This document shows, piece after piece, positions 44,103-55,975 of a stretch of DNA of 64,000 nucleotides. This stretch comes from Pseudeuparius sepicola (Eukaryota; Arthropoda; Insecta; Coleoptera; Anthribidae), in contig OY987303.1 in NCBI GenBank assembly GCA_963920635.1, forward strand, positions 54,683,223 through 54,747,222, read 5' to 3'. Position 1 is the first letter of the stretch. Each line of letters starts with the position of its first letter. A program made the translations under genes and the position numbers. The notes below the pieces were generated by a model that saw only the letters and a list, made by a program, of their open reading frames with translations, was not told the DNA's origin and searched no databases.

Positions 44103-45100
44103 TCATTTCAGGGTGATGGTTTAATGTTCGAAGGCATCATTACTATGTAAATACGGTCTTCCTCGTAATGTTTTTTTACATTGGCTTTATCACTTCAGGA
44201 CATTGGCTCAATGTTACAAGTCATTATTATTATGTCGAAACGGTCATGCTCGTAGTGATTTCCTGTACATTGGTCTATCATCTCAGGGCATTGGCTTAAT
44301 GTTCGAGGACATTAATATTATGATATCACAGACATTCTCATGATGATCTATTATCATTAGTCAATCACTTCAGGGCATTGGCTTAATGTTCGATGACATT
44401 AATATTACAATTCGTCATGATGATTTATTATACAGGGTGTGTCAGAACTCTTGTTTATTGATTATTCTGCTAAAAATGAACGGATTTTGTTTATTAGACA
44501 AATTATTCGATTCAGAAAAAATGGAACCTAATGGCTGTTCATACGTTGCTATAAAAGGTATCAAAAACAGATGGTACGAAAAAATTAAGTCAAATTCTGC
44601 TAACAGCTTTTGCTAATGAGTATATGCCGGGCATATACTGAGTATAAGGTACGGTAGGTCAGTTTCCATTTCCGACTTCTGATTTAGCCGGAAGTAGCGG
44701 CCACTTAGACAGCATCTTGATCTATAATACTTGAATATTACCTTCTGGATGTACTGTAATGAACATGTAAAAACCAATATGTTGGTTATTTTTAAATATA
44801 TACCAGGTGGCTCAAGGCCGCCACTTCAGGTTGAATGGGAAATCGAAAATGACAACTGACATTTTTATCATACTTCCTGTATACCTCATCATAACTTATA
44901 TAATGGTTCGTATTTTTTCTAATATTATTTTTATAAATCGTTAAATGCGTTAATATTTTTAGCAATATAATCAATAAAAAACGAGTAATGACACACCCTG
45001 TATACATACTTCTATCACTTCGGACCTTTGGTTCAATATTCGATGTAATTCTGATCTAAGTGCCCAATTTTTACTTTTTGATTTTGGACGTGGAATTTTT
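44103..45100 (+). repeat. 87-bp tandem repeat array, interrupted by an element
   Basis: TCACTTCAGGGCATTGGCTT and variants recur at 44103, 44190, 44278 and 44365 (steps 87, 88, 87). A fifth unit begins at 45015, after a 568-bp element inserted at 44433-45000. With the insert and its TA removed, the fifth unit falls 80 bases after the fourth. Each unit carries CATTGGCTYAATGTTCGA. Weak similarity may continue at 46700-47110. Function unknown. Confidence 0.75.
44433..45000. mobile_element. Foldback element (CAGGGTGTGTCA ends, TA target)
   Basis: Left CAGGGTGTGTCAGAACTC and right AGTAATGACACACCCTG, next to TA on both sides. Terminal pairing includes TTGATTAT/ATAATCAA and GCTAAAAAT / ATTTTTAGC. 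The middle has CTGATTTAGCCGGAAGTAGC. It splits the 87-bp array. Confidence 0.8.
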
Positions 45101-47645
45101 TCAGTAGTTTTTACCATTGAGTGCCAACGTTTTTTGAACAGAAAATAAAAAAGGATATTTTAAGAACTCTCACCTGTAATTTTATTTAGAGACCAATTTC
45201 TTACATAAAATTTACAATGGATAGGTAAAATCTAGGTCAAAATAACTAAGAACACAACAGCGAAATTCTTATAGAACCATTTATTAAACATTTTTTAAAT
45301 ATAATATTCCCATAAACATGTGTTTTGGAGTAGGAATTTGAAGACTGTATTCTATATAAAAAATTTGTCTATTGGAAATTGCTGGGAGTTAAAGTAATTA
45401 TTTATGAAATGGCATGTTATTTTATATTTTTAGATAAGCAACATTTTTATGAGGTTTCATTTTGTCATTACTCGTGACTAGAGGTACTTACATCATCACA
45501 CTGTACCTTAATGGAAGTACTACTTTGCCCAATTTTTTCCTGTTGCAATCTCTCTAGTAGAGTTCTGATGATACTCTTGCCTTACCATTCATCATTCATA
45601 TACTCGAATGTGCCTATAGGTATAACTTTTATTGTGGTACTTCCTTTTCCGAGCTTATTAGAAGTTCGACCCCATTCTCCGTTCCTATGCCCATAGTAAA
45701 GTCCATATTTCTGAAAATACAACAAATTAAATTAAAAATAGCCTCAAAAATGCTGTTTATGTAACGAGTTAGGAAAAAGTCTCTTACTTTTCCTAATTAG
45801 GACGATTTGACACCATTGAGTCTTCCAAATCTCCAACATTTTGTAGGTATCTATACATATATCAAAATTTGAAGTATAAACTTCCAGCCTAAATCTTGAC
45901 GGTTGTTTGTAAAATGGTAATTTTTCTATGACAGCTGAGTTGAGTCTATCGCACTAATTTAGTTTAGACGATACCTGCTGTCCAGCAATGGTCAAATTTT
46001 TCTTGTGACAAGTTATCAGATTTCAATGATCTTATAGTGTTTCGTCTGTATCTTCTGAGTGGTACATACTAAAACAAATATGATTAGATATTAGATATCT
46101 AATAAATTAATGAAAACAGCATAGGTCTGTAGGTATAATATTTTGAATGTGTGTGAAAGTTTTCAGAGTTTAATTTCGCTGGTTGTGCGCACACACACAA
46201 TCAAAAATCCATTAAATTTCTTTGGATCAACAAAATTGTTCGAGGGCGTTTGATCGTGACTTATCATAACTTAAAGGTTACCCTTTTTTAAAGATACGTT
46301 TAAACCGAAAATAAACGAGGCGAGCGGTGGGGACCACTGTAAATCATTGTATTTTCTGTTACTGTCTAGAGTATTCTCTAGACTTTGCTTTAACCATAAT
46401 ATCGGAAATTTGCATATTTATTACCAGATGACTTACCTTAGCAAAACTCTAACAGAATCGTCACGCTAACAGATCGTATTAGTATTATAGCACAGACACA
46501 GGATCACTTGACAAGTTAACACACCGGCAGAAAGTTTCACACTAGAGAGTACAGCCTGATGGCGTTGGGACTATGCAGGTCCACAATAAATAAAAAAGAC
46601 CAGCATTGATAACTTAGGACATTGTCGCAAGGCACAAGGACATTAACAGCACGCATTAATATATTAACTAATGATATTGTTCCTTATATTTATGCTTGGG
46701 TACATTGGCTGATGTTTTTGAACATTACTATGATGATACAGTTGTATTAAACTATAAAACTGTACGTTGACATAATCACCACTAAACATTAGACAATTAC
46801 GTTATACATCATAGCAACAACATACAGTGATGAACGGTACATAATATTAAACACCTTGAAATCATTAAGTCAATGTATTTGTGCCTTGTTTCAATGCCCA
46901 ATTTGCATTCACACAACGTATTATTCACTGTAGACATCACTTTTTACATTGAGTTAACGACTTTAGTACATTATAATAATGTTCGTTGGGTCATTATGTC
47001 AACATGTTAATTACCTAATCACCAACATTCATTGTTACAATCATTTTTGTTCATTGTGTCCATGAAAAGGGCATTGGGACAATGGCTCTGAAGTTAATCA
47101 CTAGTGGTGATTAATATCATGCCAAGAATTTCTTTCTGTGTATGTAACCAAAAACGTAGAAGCAATTTGTCAGGGCCGTAGATACACTTTGCCGTGCATC
47201 TTCGAGTTGTTTCAGCAAACTAATCTAGGCAGAAATCCTCATTTTCCTACAATCAGTACCTACGATACATGCCAAAAATTATAAGGCACGTATTTAGGAA
47301 TCCTTGATAATACAGCAATTCTAATTTTAAGTTTCGAATTATGAAGAAATAAGTACTTATACAAACGCCTATGCCACTTTGGCCTCAAAAGTTAATTTAA
47401 ATTACAAAATTACTTGCGGTTGTATTATTATCCGCAAACATTTAGCTAAACATAATAACTCGATAATGAATCGCCTCACCACATACTGACACCTATCACC
47501 GTGTCAGATATCAAAATATTGTGTCAAAACTTGGTTCCTATACAGGGCGATTTCCGTCTCACGTACCTTATAATGTCCATAGAGCTTTGATTCCTTCCTG
47601 AGGTTCTTTATTCATTGAAAAAAAATAATTAATAATGCAAACCTT
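45101..47645. other. Intergenic DNA, no gene seen
   Basis: Long stretch without a supported exon or a clear repeat partner. Positions 46690-47110 contain scattered ACATTGGCTGATGTT, AATAATGTTCGTTGGGTCAT and GGGCATTGGGACAATGG words that may be a worn extension of the 87-bp array. Confidence 0.35.
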
Positions 47646-48075
47646 ACAGTCGAAAATCCACAAACAGTTTATATTCTCAAAAAGAAATTGTACATATTTC
47701 AAATCACCAAGGGTTCATCTTCAGCAGCGAAATAATTCATTATGAGGTATACAAAGCTCCCAAGCACATTTTAAAAAATTATATTATCAAAAATTCATAG
47801 GAAAACTTCAACAGTTAAATGGAGTCGAGTTGCAACCATAAAAACCCAAAATTAAAATTAAAGCCACCAAAAGGCTTTAGATAAAGTTCATAAAATTCTT
47901 AAAAAAAAAACTTCACTCTAAGCAACCGTTAAACCAATAAATCCACGTCGTCAAATTAACATTTTAGTTTGTAACGTGAACGTTTTGGGGTTCCAAAGAA
48001 CCAAAAAAGCATAGTTTAATTAAAAAATACGATCAGGTCACCATGACAGAAAATGGAAGTGGATTTTCGACTGTA
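47646..48075. mobile_element. MITE with CAGTCGAAAATCCAC terminal repeats
   Basis: ACCTTACAGTCGAAAATCCA at 47641-47660 is matched exactly, in reverse complement, at 48060-48079. The repeat is 22 bases perfect (25 with one mismatch) if flanks are counted, or TA + CAGTCGAAAATCCAC as element end. Interior AT-rich and not palindromic, non-coding. Confidence 0.75.
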
Positions 48076-48778
48076 AGGTTCGCTTTATTAATTTTTATCA
48101 CATTACTCCACTGTAAGAAGATGGACTATTTTTTCTACTTTATTCATTGGTTTAAAGACTGAAAAAATTCTAAGTAACCTAATATTGTCTTAAGATGTTG
48201 TGTCACCTAAAGCATAGGTATTTGTTTTTTCTCATATTCCTGATAATGTTTTAATATTGATATTATGATCCAAAATATGTATTTATCATCAATAAATAGT
48301 AATAATTATACTTATATGTATTTTATTAAATTTCATTGTCCTAATACCAACAATACCCGTGATCTCTGGAAAAATTTAAAATTTACGACGTAAAAATCTT
48401 ACATTACCTGTGTAAAGAAAATATAAGTTATACTTCTATTATGATATACCTTGGAACCAAAGAATGACGTGATAATAAATATTGTTATTATAGAGATGTA
48501 TAGACACATATATACACATACACATACACAAGATTTTTTTGGAGGACTTTTTTGCAATTTGAACATAAATACTTATATAGAATTTTTGAATTTGTTACAT
48601 TTCTGACTCTTTTAGACTTAATAAATATTGATTAAAAAGCTCGTATAGGTACCTAGTGTTTCAGAAAAACCTGGCATAACTTCTTGAGCATACAGATCTT
48701 TAAAAAATGAAAATAAAATTCTTATTGACTCTGTGTCTGTCGTCTTTAGTTCCTTAGATACAGATACATACAGATCTG
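48076..48778. other. Intergenic DNA, no gene seen
   Basis: AT-rich, with a short ACATACACATACACA microsatellite near 48515. At 48660 TTTCAGAAAAACCTGGCATA is the same terminus-like word that follows TACAGGGTG at 49173. Confidence 0.4.
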
Positions 48779-49876
48779 CCTCCTTTCTCAAAGGAAATGT
48801 CAAATCAAAGTGAAATGACAGAATAATAAATGTCAAGTCAAAGGGTCATGACAACAGAACAGGCTGGCTCACTATAAATTGACACCCCCCTTAACTTGTT
48901 GGTTTTTGAGGTAAAAAAAAAAGTTTTTTACAAAAGTTTTAGATACCTACTAATACAAAGCTTTTGTGACGCTATTGGACCTTATACAGTGTGTTCTAAA
49001 AACCTGTGGCAGACATAACTTATGTTTTTTAAATGGAACGCCTTGTATATTTTTGGATCATTGAATTCTACGCATTTTTCTGATTCCAACGAATTATATA
49101 AATATGTTATATGTTCGCTCCAACCGTTCGTTCGGAACTGAGCCTTTTTGTGAGGGATACATTTCTTTTATACAGGGTGTTTCAGAAAAACCTGGCATAA
49201 CTTCTAGAGTATGCAGAACTTAAAAAAATAAAATAAATTTCTTATATTGATCATGTGTCTATGGTCTTTAGTTTCTTATAAAGCGTCCAAGTTTACTTTT
49301 TAAAATTGAATATTGGCCGTATCGTCTACTTTAAACTAGGTGCATTATTGAAATTTGGGTCTGCTGTATGTTTGAAGATGGAAAAAAGCGGAAAATGTCA
49401 ACTTCTACGTATCTCACAGAGGGCGCCACTTGCACTACTTTTGGGCCATGCTTTTACAAGTACCTAACTTTTTTGAGGCTATCTTTTTGGTCTTGCGTCT
49501 TTTCATCTTGCAATAAAGAGGTACACTTAGTTTCATAACGACAAAATCAACCGTTTGCGTTGAAATTGGCAAAACGTGCTCCAAAACCCATATTAACCCC
49601 AACTTTCGAAACATAAAATTTTCACCTACCGCTTCCAAATGTTACAGAAACTATTCATTTTCAAAATGGAAACTATTGATTGAATTTGACAAAACCTTGA
49701 CATACTATTTCATAGTGTTTTGATCAATGTCTGTTTGGTATTTGCCAGTTATTTAAAAAGAAATTAGTAGGTAGGTATAGATAATTTGACAGATAGAACT
49801 CCGTACAATGTCAGACAGGTGGCTAGGTTACTGTTGTCATTTCACTTTGAATTGACATTTCCTTTGAGAAAGGAGG
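48779..49876. mobile_element. Inverted-repeat element with nested CAGGGTG fragments
   Basis: CCTCCTTTCTCAAAGGAAAT at 48779 pairs with its complement ending at 49876, and CAAAGTGAAATGACA with TGTCATTTCACTTTG. The interior contains AAATGGAACGCCTTGTATAT, then TACAGGGTGTTTCAGAAAAA and repeat R2, so it is composite. No coding capacity. Confidence 0.6.
49435..49640 (-). repeat. Dispersed repeat R2, copy 3 (inverted)
   Basis: AAATCAACCGTTTGCGTTGA and AACATAAAATTTTCACCTAC are the complements of 33700-33860. The 67-codon frame here overlaps one in the other copy but contains no recognisable motif. Confidence 0.65.
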
Positions 49877-51215
49877 AAGTTTTTTCTCCGTAAACTCAGA
49901 AAACCGTTAGTTAAAACTTTTTCTGTTATGAAGGGCCAAAAACAGAAACAGAGAAAAATATTTTGTTTACGATAGAAAGAAACTACTGAATACGACGATA
50001 TTGAAATATAGGTTCACTTTTTCTCCAAAATTACAACTTATACTTTTACCCTCCCCTATTGGTCAACACGTTGTTTAGTTTAGCAACAAAGTCATTAACA
50101 CATAGCCCTTCATTTTTTCTTGATAAAAAAATACAGAATAGTATAAAATTGCGCACGTTTCAAAAAAATATATGGTTATTATTTGAAAATCATGTTAGAT
50201 TGACCAGGGGGCAATTATTCCGTCTAAACAGGCTGTAACGTTTCTTAATAAAAAAAAATCTGCCGCCGACTATAAAATATTATCTACTACTTCCCTCCGT
50301 TGTTAAGAGAGTGGCATTTATTTGTTTTCTACTCAGATACTATTTTCCGTTCACTTTACTATCGACCTAATTAACGAAATTTTAAAATTCCCCACCGTTT
50401 TATCAGCCCTAAGAGAAATATTAATTCGACATTTCCATGCGCTATCGTAAAAAGCAAAAGTACCCCCTGAGAGTCGCCCTAATCATTCCGTCTATTAAAA
50501 ACCCAGGTAGACGGGCCTCTGGGGGATGGTTTTATGTTGTCTACCTGTCTCTTGCCCTTAAAATTCCTAGGCGGAGGGTCAGATCGTCGATTCAAGAAGA
50601 GCAAGTTTCATTTCGGGGGGTAGGATTCGAAAAATTGGTGAAGGCCTTGGGTACTTATCAAAGTTATCCTACGTAGGTTCTAAGCCGATAATAATAGGGT
50701 AAATGGCAATATTTTTAATTGCACTAAAATCGCACTCAGTTTACAGTAGTGCACCTACATATCACGTAATAAATGAAACAACGGCTTTTAACCCTTATTT
50801 ATCGATGATAATTAAAGACAAAGTTGCACAATTTTGTTCAGGCTGAAACCTACAGTTTCGTCGTTTTATTGTCTAGAACGCCAAACGTGGCAACTCTGTG
50901 CCCGTCAGGAGAAACGGCATTGCAATGTTGCCGGTGCCCGTTTGCAATAATTCCTGTAACAATAGCAAATTTTACTTTTCTATTCAAATGTCTCCAGCTT
51001 GCCTATGCATATCTATTATTTTTAATGTATTGCAACCTTTGAGCTTTAAAACAATTGCACACAAAAATGTTGTCACATAAATACTTTTTTATTACGAATG
51101 TGTTCTCTGTATTGACTCCTCTATAGAAAAATGGTGTCTGTTTATGATGCACAGGCTGAAAACTATAACCTTCATCTCTGTCACGTAACACTTTGGTTAA
51201 AGTATATGTATATGT
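49877..51215. other. Intergenic DNA with a single-copy island
   Basis: Positions 50430-50690 are G+C-richer and single copy; the 79-codon frame there is not recognised. The remainder is AT-rich. No gene supported. Confidence 0.35.
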
Positions 51216-51217
51216 TA

Positions 51218-51779
51218 CAGACCGTATATGAAAACAGACCGTATATATACGGTCTAGGCTGTATCTATACGGCCTAAATGGCGCAGACCGTATGTAAATG
51301 ACATGACATTTCATATACGTACTAGACCGTTAACATACGGACTATTCACATTCAGACTGTATGTGCAATCATAGTGAATTATCCTTCTTTTTTTATATAG
51401 GCCCATTAAAGAAGAATATGCCTTCTTTTTCGTATTTATTTTGCAGAAAAAATCTAGAGTACCTTCAAAATACTGCGTACCAGCAAGAAGTAATATCCTT
51501 CTTTGATGGGCCTATATAAAAAAAGAAGGGGTAACTCAGAATTGGCGGACGTCGAAACCGCCCGGAAAACATTGCACATACATTCTGTCTTTGTTTAAAT
51601 CTCTCTGTGATATACGGCCTAGTTGCAGATAGACCGTATATAATAGGACTAGTCCTTTTGCAAACCGACTAGACCGTTTGTTGACGGACAAGCTTCTTAT
51701 ACATATGGACTGATATCTTCAGTCTGTTTACATATGGACTAGTCCTTTTGTATACGGCCTGTTTTACATATACGGTCTG
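51218..51779. mobile_element. Motif-array element: dozens of AGACCGTAT half-sites, TA target
   Basis: Ends CAGACCGTATATGAAAACAG and CTGTTTTACATATACGGTCTG, flanked by TA. Both arms are packed with AGACCGTATAT, TACGGCCT and GGACTAGTCC words in alternating orientation, including a perfect 20-base palindrome at 51235-51254 (AGACCGTATATATACGGTCT). A separate 148-bp palindrome sits in the middle. No protein coded. Confidence 0.8.
51382..51529. mobile_element. 148-bp palindromic MITE nested in the motif-array element
   Basis: CCTTCTTTTTTTATATAGGC at 51383 pairs with its complement ending near 51529; the arms also share CCCATTAAAGAAG / CTTTGATGGG. It contains none of the GACCGTAT words that fill both sides, so it is a later insertion. 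Confidence 0.75.
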
Positions 51780-52017
51780 TAGCATTATATATGGAACATA
51801 CGAACAATATTCAGACTTCAATAACGCGGAAATATTCGCGTATGTGGCAACGCCGCCCGCGTCTGTCCGTATGCCGCTCAATCAGTACATTAGTAGATAT
51901 CTGCGATTTATTATAGTACAATTCTTATTTATTATTATACTCTTGTGTGTTATCGTGTTGTTAGTTGTGTAGTGTAGGTAAATTATCATAGACAAGGATT
52001 GCATGATATGGCAATCC

Positions 52018-52756
52018 TCAGACAAATAATAAACATAGACTAACCTAAAGGCTGCATTGTAATCAGCCAACATAAAAAATGCCTACTCAAAACAAAAACA
52101 ACAAATTTGACACTTAAGCCTGCATCATATGATAACCAGAGGTTACGTTTCCTATGCCGCAAATCCAACACTTTACTCTTTCCATCGTTCTTAAAACTAC
52201 AATAATTCACTATTTACTAACTTAACTGTATGTCTTTTGTCCAATAGCCCCAAAACCTCCTCAAAAAAACAAGAATAACGCAAAAGTAAACACTCGAAAC
52301 ACATCAACACAAACCGGCGAAATCTCAACGAACTCTGGATCAGCTGTTGGGGCACAATAATGCAAATGCGCATCGATCACAAAGAGCTCGTGCAACGTTG
52401 CCACGCTAGCCAAAATAAGCAATTTATTAAAGATATTATTTATAAACCAAGTAGGATCAGTAAATTCACAAAATCATAGTAAAATTTATTGTCAAATGCT
52501 AACTGTCCAAATTTTTACTAAATATGTAGATTGTAGATATCAACTAATTGTTCCAAGTTGATGTTTTTAACGTTGGTTATACATTTATTTCGTAAGTACA
52601 AGATGAATTTATGAAGAAGTTTGGCAGTGGTGCAATCATTGCAATGTTTTGTTTTAATTTTCTGTTACTAACTCACACAAATAATGTTACATTTTTTATC
52701 TTGGCAGGGTCTGTATTGTATTGAATTATTAGTCTATGTTTATTATTTGTCTGTTG
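52018..52756. mobile_element. T1 element, copy 3, intact ends
   Basis: TCAGACAAATAATAAACATA at the left pairs over 25 bases with the right end TATGTTTATTATTTGTCTG. The flanks GGCAATCC (52010-52017) and AGCAATCC (52757-52764) are an 8-bp duplication with one mismatch. Very similar to 6524-7252 throughout. Confidence 0.85.
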
Positions 52757-52764
52757 AGCAATCC

Positions 52765-53429
52765 GATAATTTGACGAAATTTCATGCTTTCGTGGATCTA
52801 ATAATCCGATACTCAAGTCTACCGAAATTCGTTGTATAAAACTGCAAATGTTTGTAGGTATATTCTAGAAATAGTTAAGAATTATGAGTTAATAATAAAC
52901 GTAGAACTTGGTGCCGATCTTTAAGGCGCTTTTACGAAGGCGTCAAGTTGCTTAGAAGTACTGAGCTCGAATTCCGCACCTAGTCCCAACCTTGCCAAAA
53001 AAATTTGCAGTAAAACGTGAGTGAATATTTACGAAAAAACACTTGACTAAATTTCACGGGGCATCCTAAGTCTGGGGATCTAAGTTTAGAATTTTGAAAT
53101 TTCAACGTTTCTTGCAACTTTCACCACAGAATAAGGTTATATCTTGGAACACCAGTGGTATCGCCATGTTGCCAAATTGCCTTTTTTAAAACACTTCTGT
53201 CGTCATAAGTACTTACCCGCCAAATTTCGAAGAGAATCAAAAAACTTGCTAATTACGTAAATATTATTTTTAGAAATAATCGTAGGATCTTATACAAGTG
53301 TCCAAAAATTGTTTTATCAAGTTTGCAAAATTTCGTCAAGTACCTACCTTATTCGTAATGAAATTTTTTAAATGATTTTAAGAGAATAAAATTTCAATTT
53401 GATCAAGCTTCCCCAATGAATTAATTATA
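52765..53429. other. Intergenic DNA, no gene seen
   Basis: No repeat partner or frame of note. Confidence 0.4.
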
Positions 53430-54046
53430 CAGTGTGTCCTCGGATTGAGCTCACATAAGGAGTAAATAACAAAAAAAAAAACGAGTTGAAATTTGAACTT
53501 CTGGGGATCAGCCCTGCTTGGTTTGAAACTAATTTCTGACATAATTTTATTTTCGATAAGTCACGTATGCTTTGGAAATTATGAAGAAAGTCAGTGAAGT
53601 GCCCTTTTTGTAGGTTTTACGACAAAATGTTATTAAGGAAACTTGTTCAGAGTAAAAAACTGAGTAGGTTTGCGAAATTTCGAAAGTGCCTACTTTGATT
53701 TTTTGGCCTTTTTCTCAATTTTTTTTAGAAAAGTGCAATTTTTGTAGGCTTTACGGCAAAATGTGATTAAGAAAATTTGTTCATAATGAAAAACTGTATA
53801 GGTGTGAAAATTTTCAACAGCCTAGGTCTACTTTGATTTTCGTTCGTTTTAACTTTTTAGCAGAAAGAATCAAAATCGACCTAGGCTTTCACACCTATAC
53901 AGTTTTTCATTATGAACAAGTTTTCTTAATAACATTTGGCCGTAAAACCTACAAAAGGGCACTTTTCTAAAAAAAATTAAAAAATGCCAAAAAATCAAAG
54001 TAAGCCTAGACTTTCAAAATTTCGCAAACCTACTCAGTTTTCGAAA
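53430..54046. mobile_element. Palindrome element related to 39732-40415, right end lost
   Basis: Left end CAGTGTGTCCTCGGATTGAG after TA. The core TTTTACGACAAAATGTTATT (53616) is shared with 39950 and is duplicated in tandem at ~53750. Positions 53661-54046 form a palindrome (AAACTGAGTAGGTTTGCGAA at one end, its complement at the other; centre near 53845). The distal right arm is absent. Confidence 0.8.
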
Positions 54047-55170
54047 ATGAAAATATCAGTATAGTTAAAAATTTATTAGTGCTGCTGGTTCGAACATCCC
54101 TGTCCGTCCATTGATGATACGACGCGTACAAACTAAAAGCCTCTGCGAATGAAATAAAAGATATCCAAGATACAATACATTATCTAAAATAAAAAAGCTT
54201 GTATTAGAAATGGGGAACAACATTTCGAACAATTTCTATGAAACAGTTACGTCGTTAAGAAGTGGTGAGCTATGTCGTGAGAGTATTATGGTGAAAGTTA
54301 AAACAAATTAGCGAAGTGGTAAATGTGATTATTACTAAGTTACCGTGAGGGCTTCTGTTAGGTGATTCTTAATATTATTATTTTTAAAGATTTTCAAGGA
54401 ATTACCTGATGGTATGGCAACGCTGCAGTATCGTTCAATAATGAAGGGATCTTGTAACCAGTGGTTCCCAAACTGTCTATAAAATTTAGGAACATTTTTC
54501 ATGTGCGTACTTTTAGGAACATCCTGTATGTAGATATGCGTTTTGAATGATTTTATTTGTTTTATAAAAGGGCCTAGCCATCTTATTTATAGGCTGTAAT
54601 TCTACTTTCGATATATGATTAAAAACATAACATGTCTTTTTAGGAACAGTATATTTACGCCTCCTTCTTGAAACCGACGGCACACAGTTGCTTCAAAAAG
54701 CTTTCCCATGTCCAAAAAATCCACAAAACCCTAATTAACCCTATAAAATATTACATTTTCTAACACCACCCATACCCATCAACCCCTATAACTTTGGTAT
54801 AAGGTCGCGGCGCTTCTCAAACTTTGTAATTAGGTGAAATGATAGCCGCCCTTATTCAGAGGCGGCTCGACACAAAGGGCTGGAAAATAATCCGCCCTTT
54901 GTAAGCTACCGACGATGTTTGCTATTTTTAATTACGTAATTTTCGAAAAACGGTAGCGTGAAATGTTTATCAAGAATCATTAGGTCCTTTGATGCACGCC
55001 GCGTGGAATTTTTGGGCTATAACTCTTACGGTATTAAAGGTAGGACAAAGGAGAGGACAGATTCAAGAGTGTACGAAAAAAACGCCGTAGAATCATTACT
55101 TCGACGTCAACATTCTTTTTATAAACTTTTATTTAACTTGTTCTGTTAGTGTGTGTGCATGTACCTACTG
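54047..55170. other. Intergenic DNA, no gene seen
   Basis: 54740-55150 is single copy and G+C-richer, with a 63-codon frame that is not recognisable. Confidence 0.35.
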
Positions 55171-55975
55171 AAATCTTGCAACTGAATTTCAAACCACTTC
55201 CACCCAACCGGTTGAGTTGAAATTTGGCACACTTTGGTTCTGGTGAAATGCAATCCAGTATACTCAGTATTGTGATTTTTTCAAAATGGCCGCCACTCCA
55301 AGATGGCGGATTACCTATTTCTTTACAACCTTCTCAAATCAATGAATTTGGCGAGTAGAAAACGATAATGTGAGTGACGTCATACGCAATCCAAGATGGC
55401 GGCCGCCCCAAGATGGCGGCTTCCCTATTTCTTCACAAACTAGTTGACATGGATATCAAATGAAGGGGTTTGATGAGTACAAAATGATAAGATAAGTGAC
55501 TAAATCCAATATAGCGGTAGCCCCAAGATGGCGGACTAACTTTCTTTACCACTTTTCTGACATGGGAATCAAATAGGTATCTACTAAAGATCACAAAATA
55601 AAAAAAAATAATAAACCTTTTTAAAAACAAGCTTTTATTTAAGCCATGTACTAAAACAAATAAAATAAGTTTAGGTTTTCGTTAAGATAATTCAATGCCA
55701 AATTGCGACAAGTTTTTGTAAATCAAAGAGCTTCTCGCGCGAAATATTCATAAAAAAGTAGGTACCAATTAATTTTATTCGACAGTGATTGGTTGATAAG
55801 CACCTACTTGCCAAAGTATGTACCTATTTTCTCTTTTTGATTGACCTTGTGCCAATTTGGCATTTAATTATCTTAACGAAAACATAAACTTATTTTATTC
55901 GTTTTAGTACATGGCTTAAGTAAAAGCATGTTTTTAAAAAGGTTTTTATTTTTTATTTTATTCTATGTACAACAT
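55171..55975 (+). repeat. GGCGG-rich repeat (family G), copy with three tandem units
   Basis: CCAAGATGGCGG occurs at 55298, 55408 and 55523, in units of ~110-115 bases that also share CCTATTTCTT, ATCAAATGAAGGGGTTTG and AATCCAATATAGCGG. The downstream part has TAGGTTTTCGTTAAGATAA and its inverted partner (55675 and 55870 regions). The family is thus a short tandem array linked to a hairpin. Confidence 0.75.
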
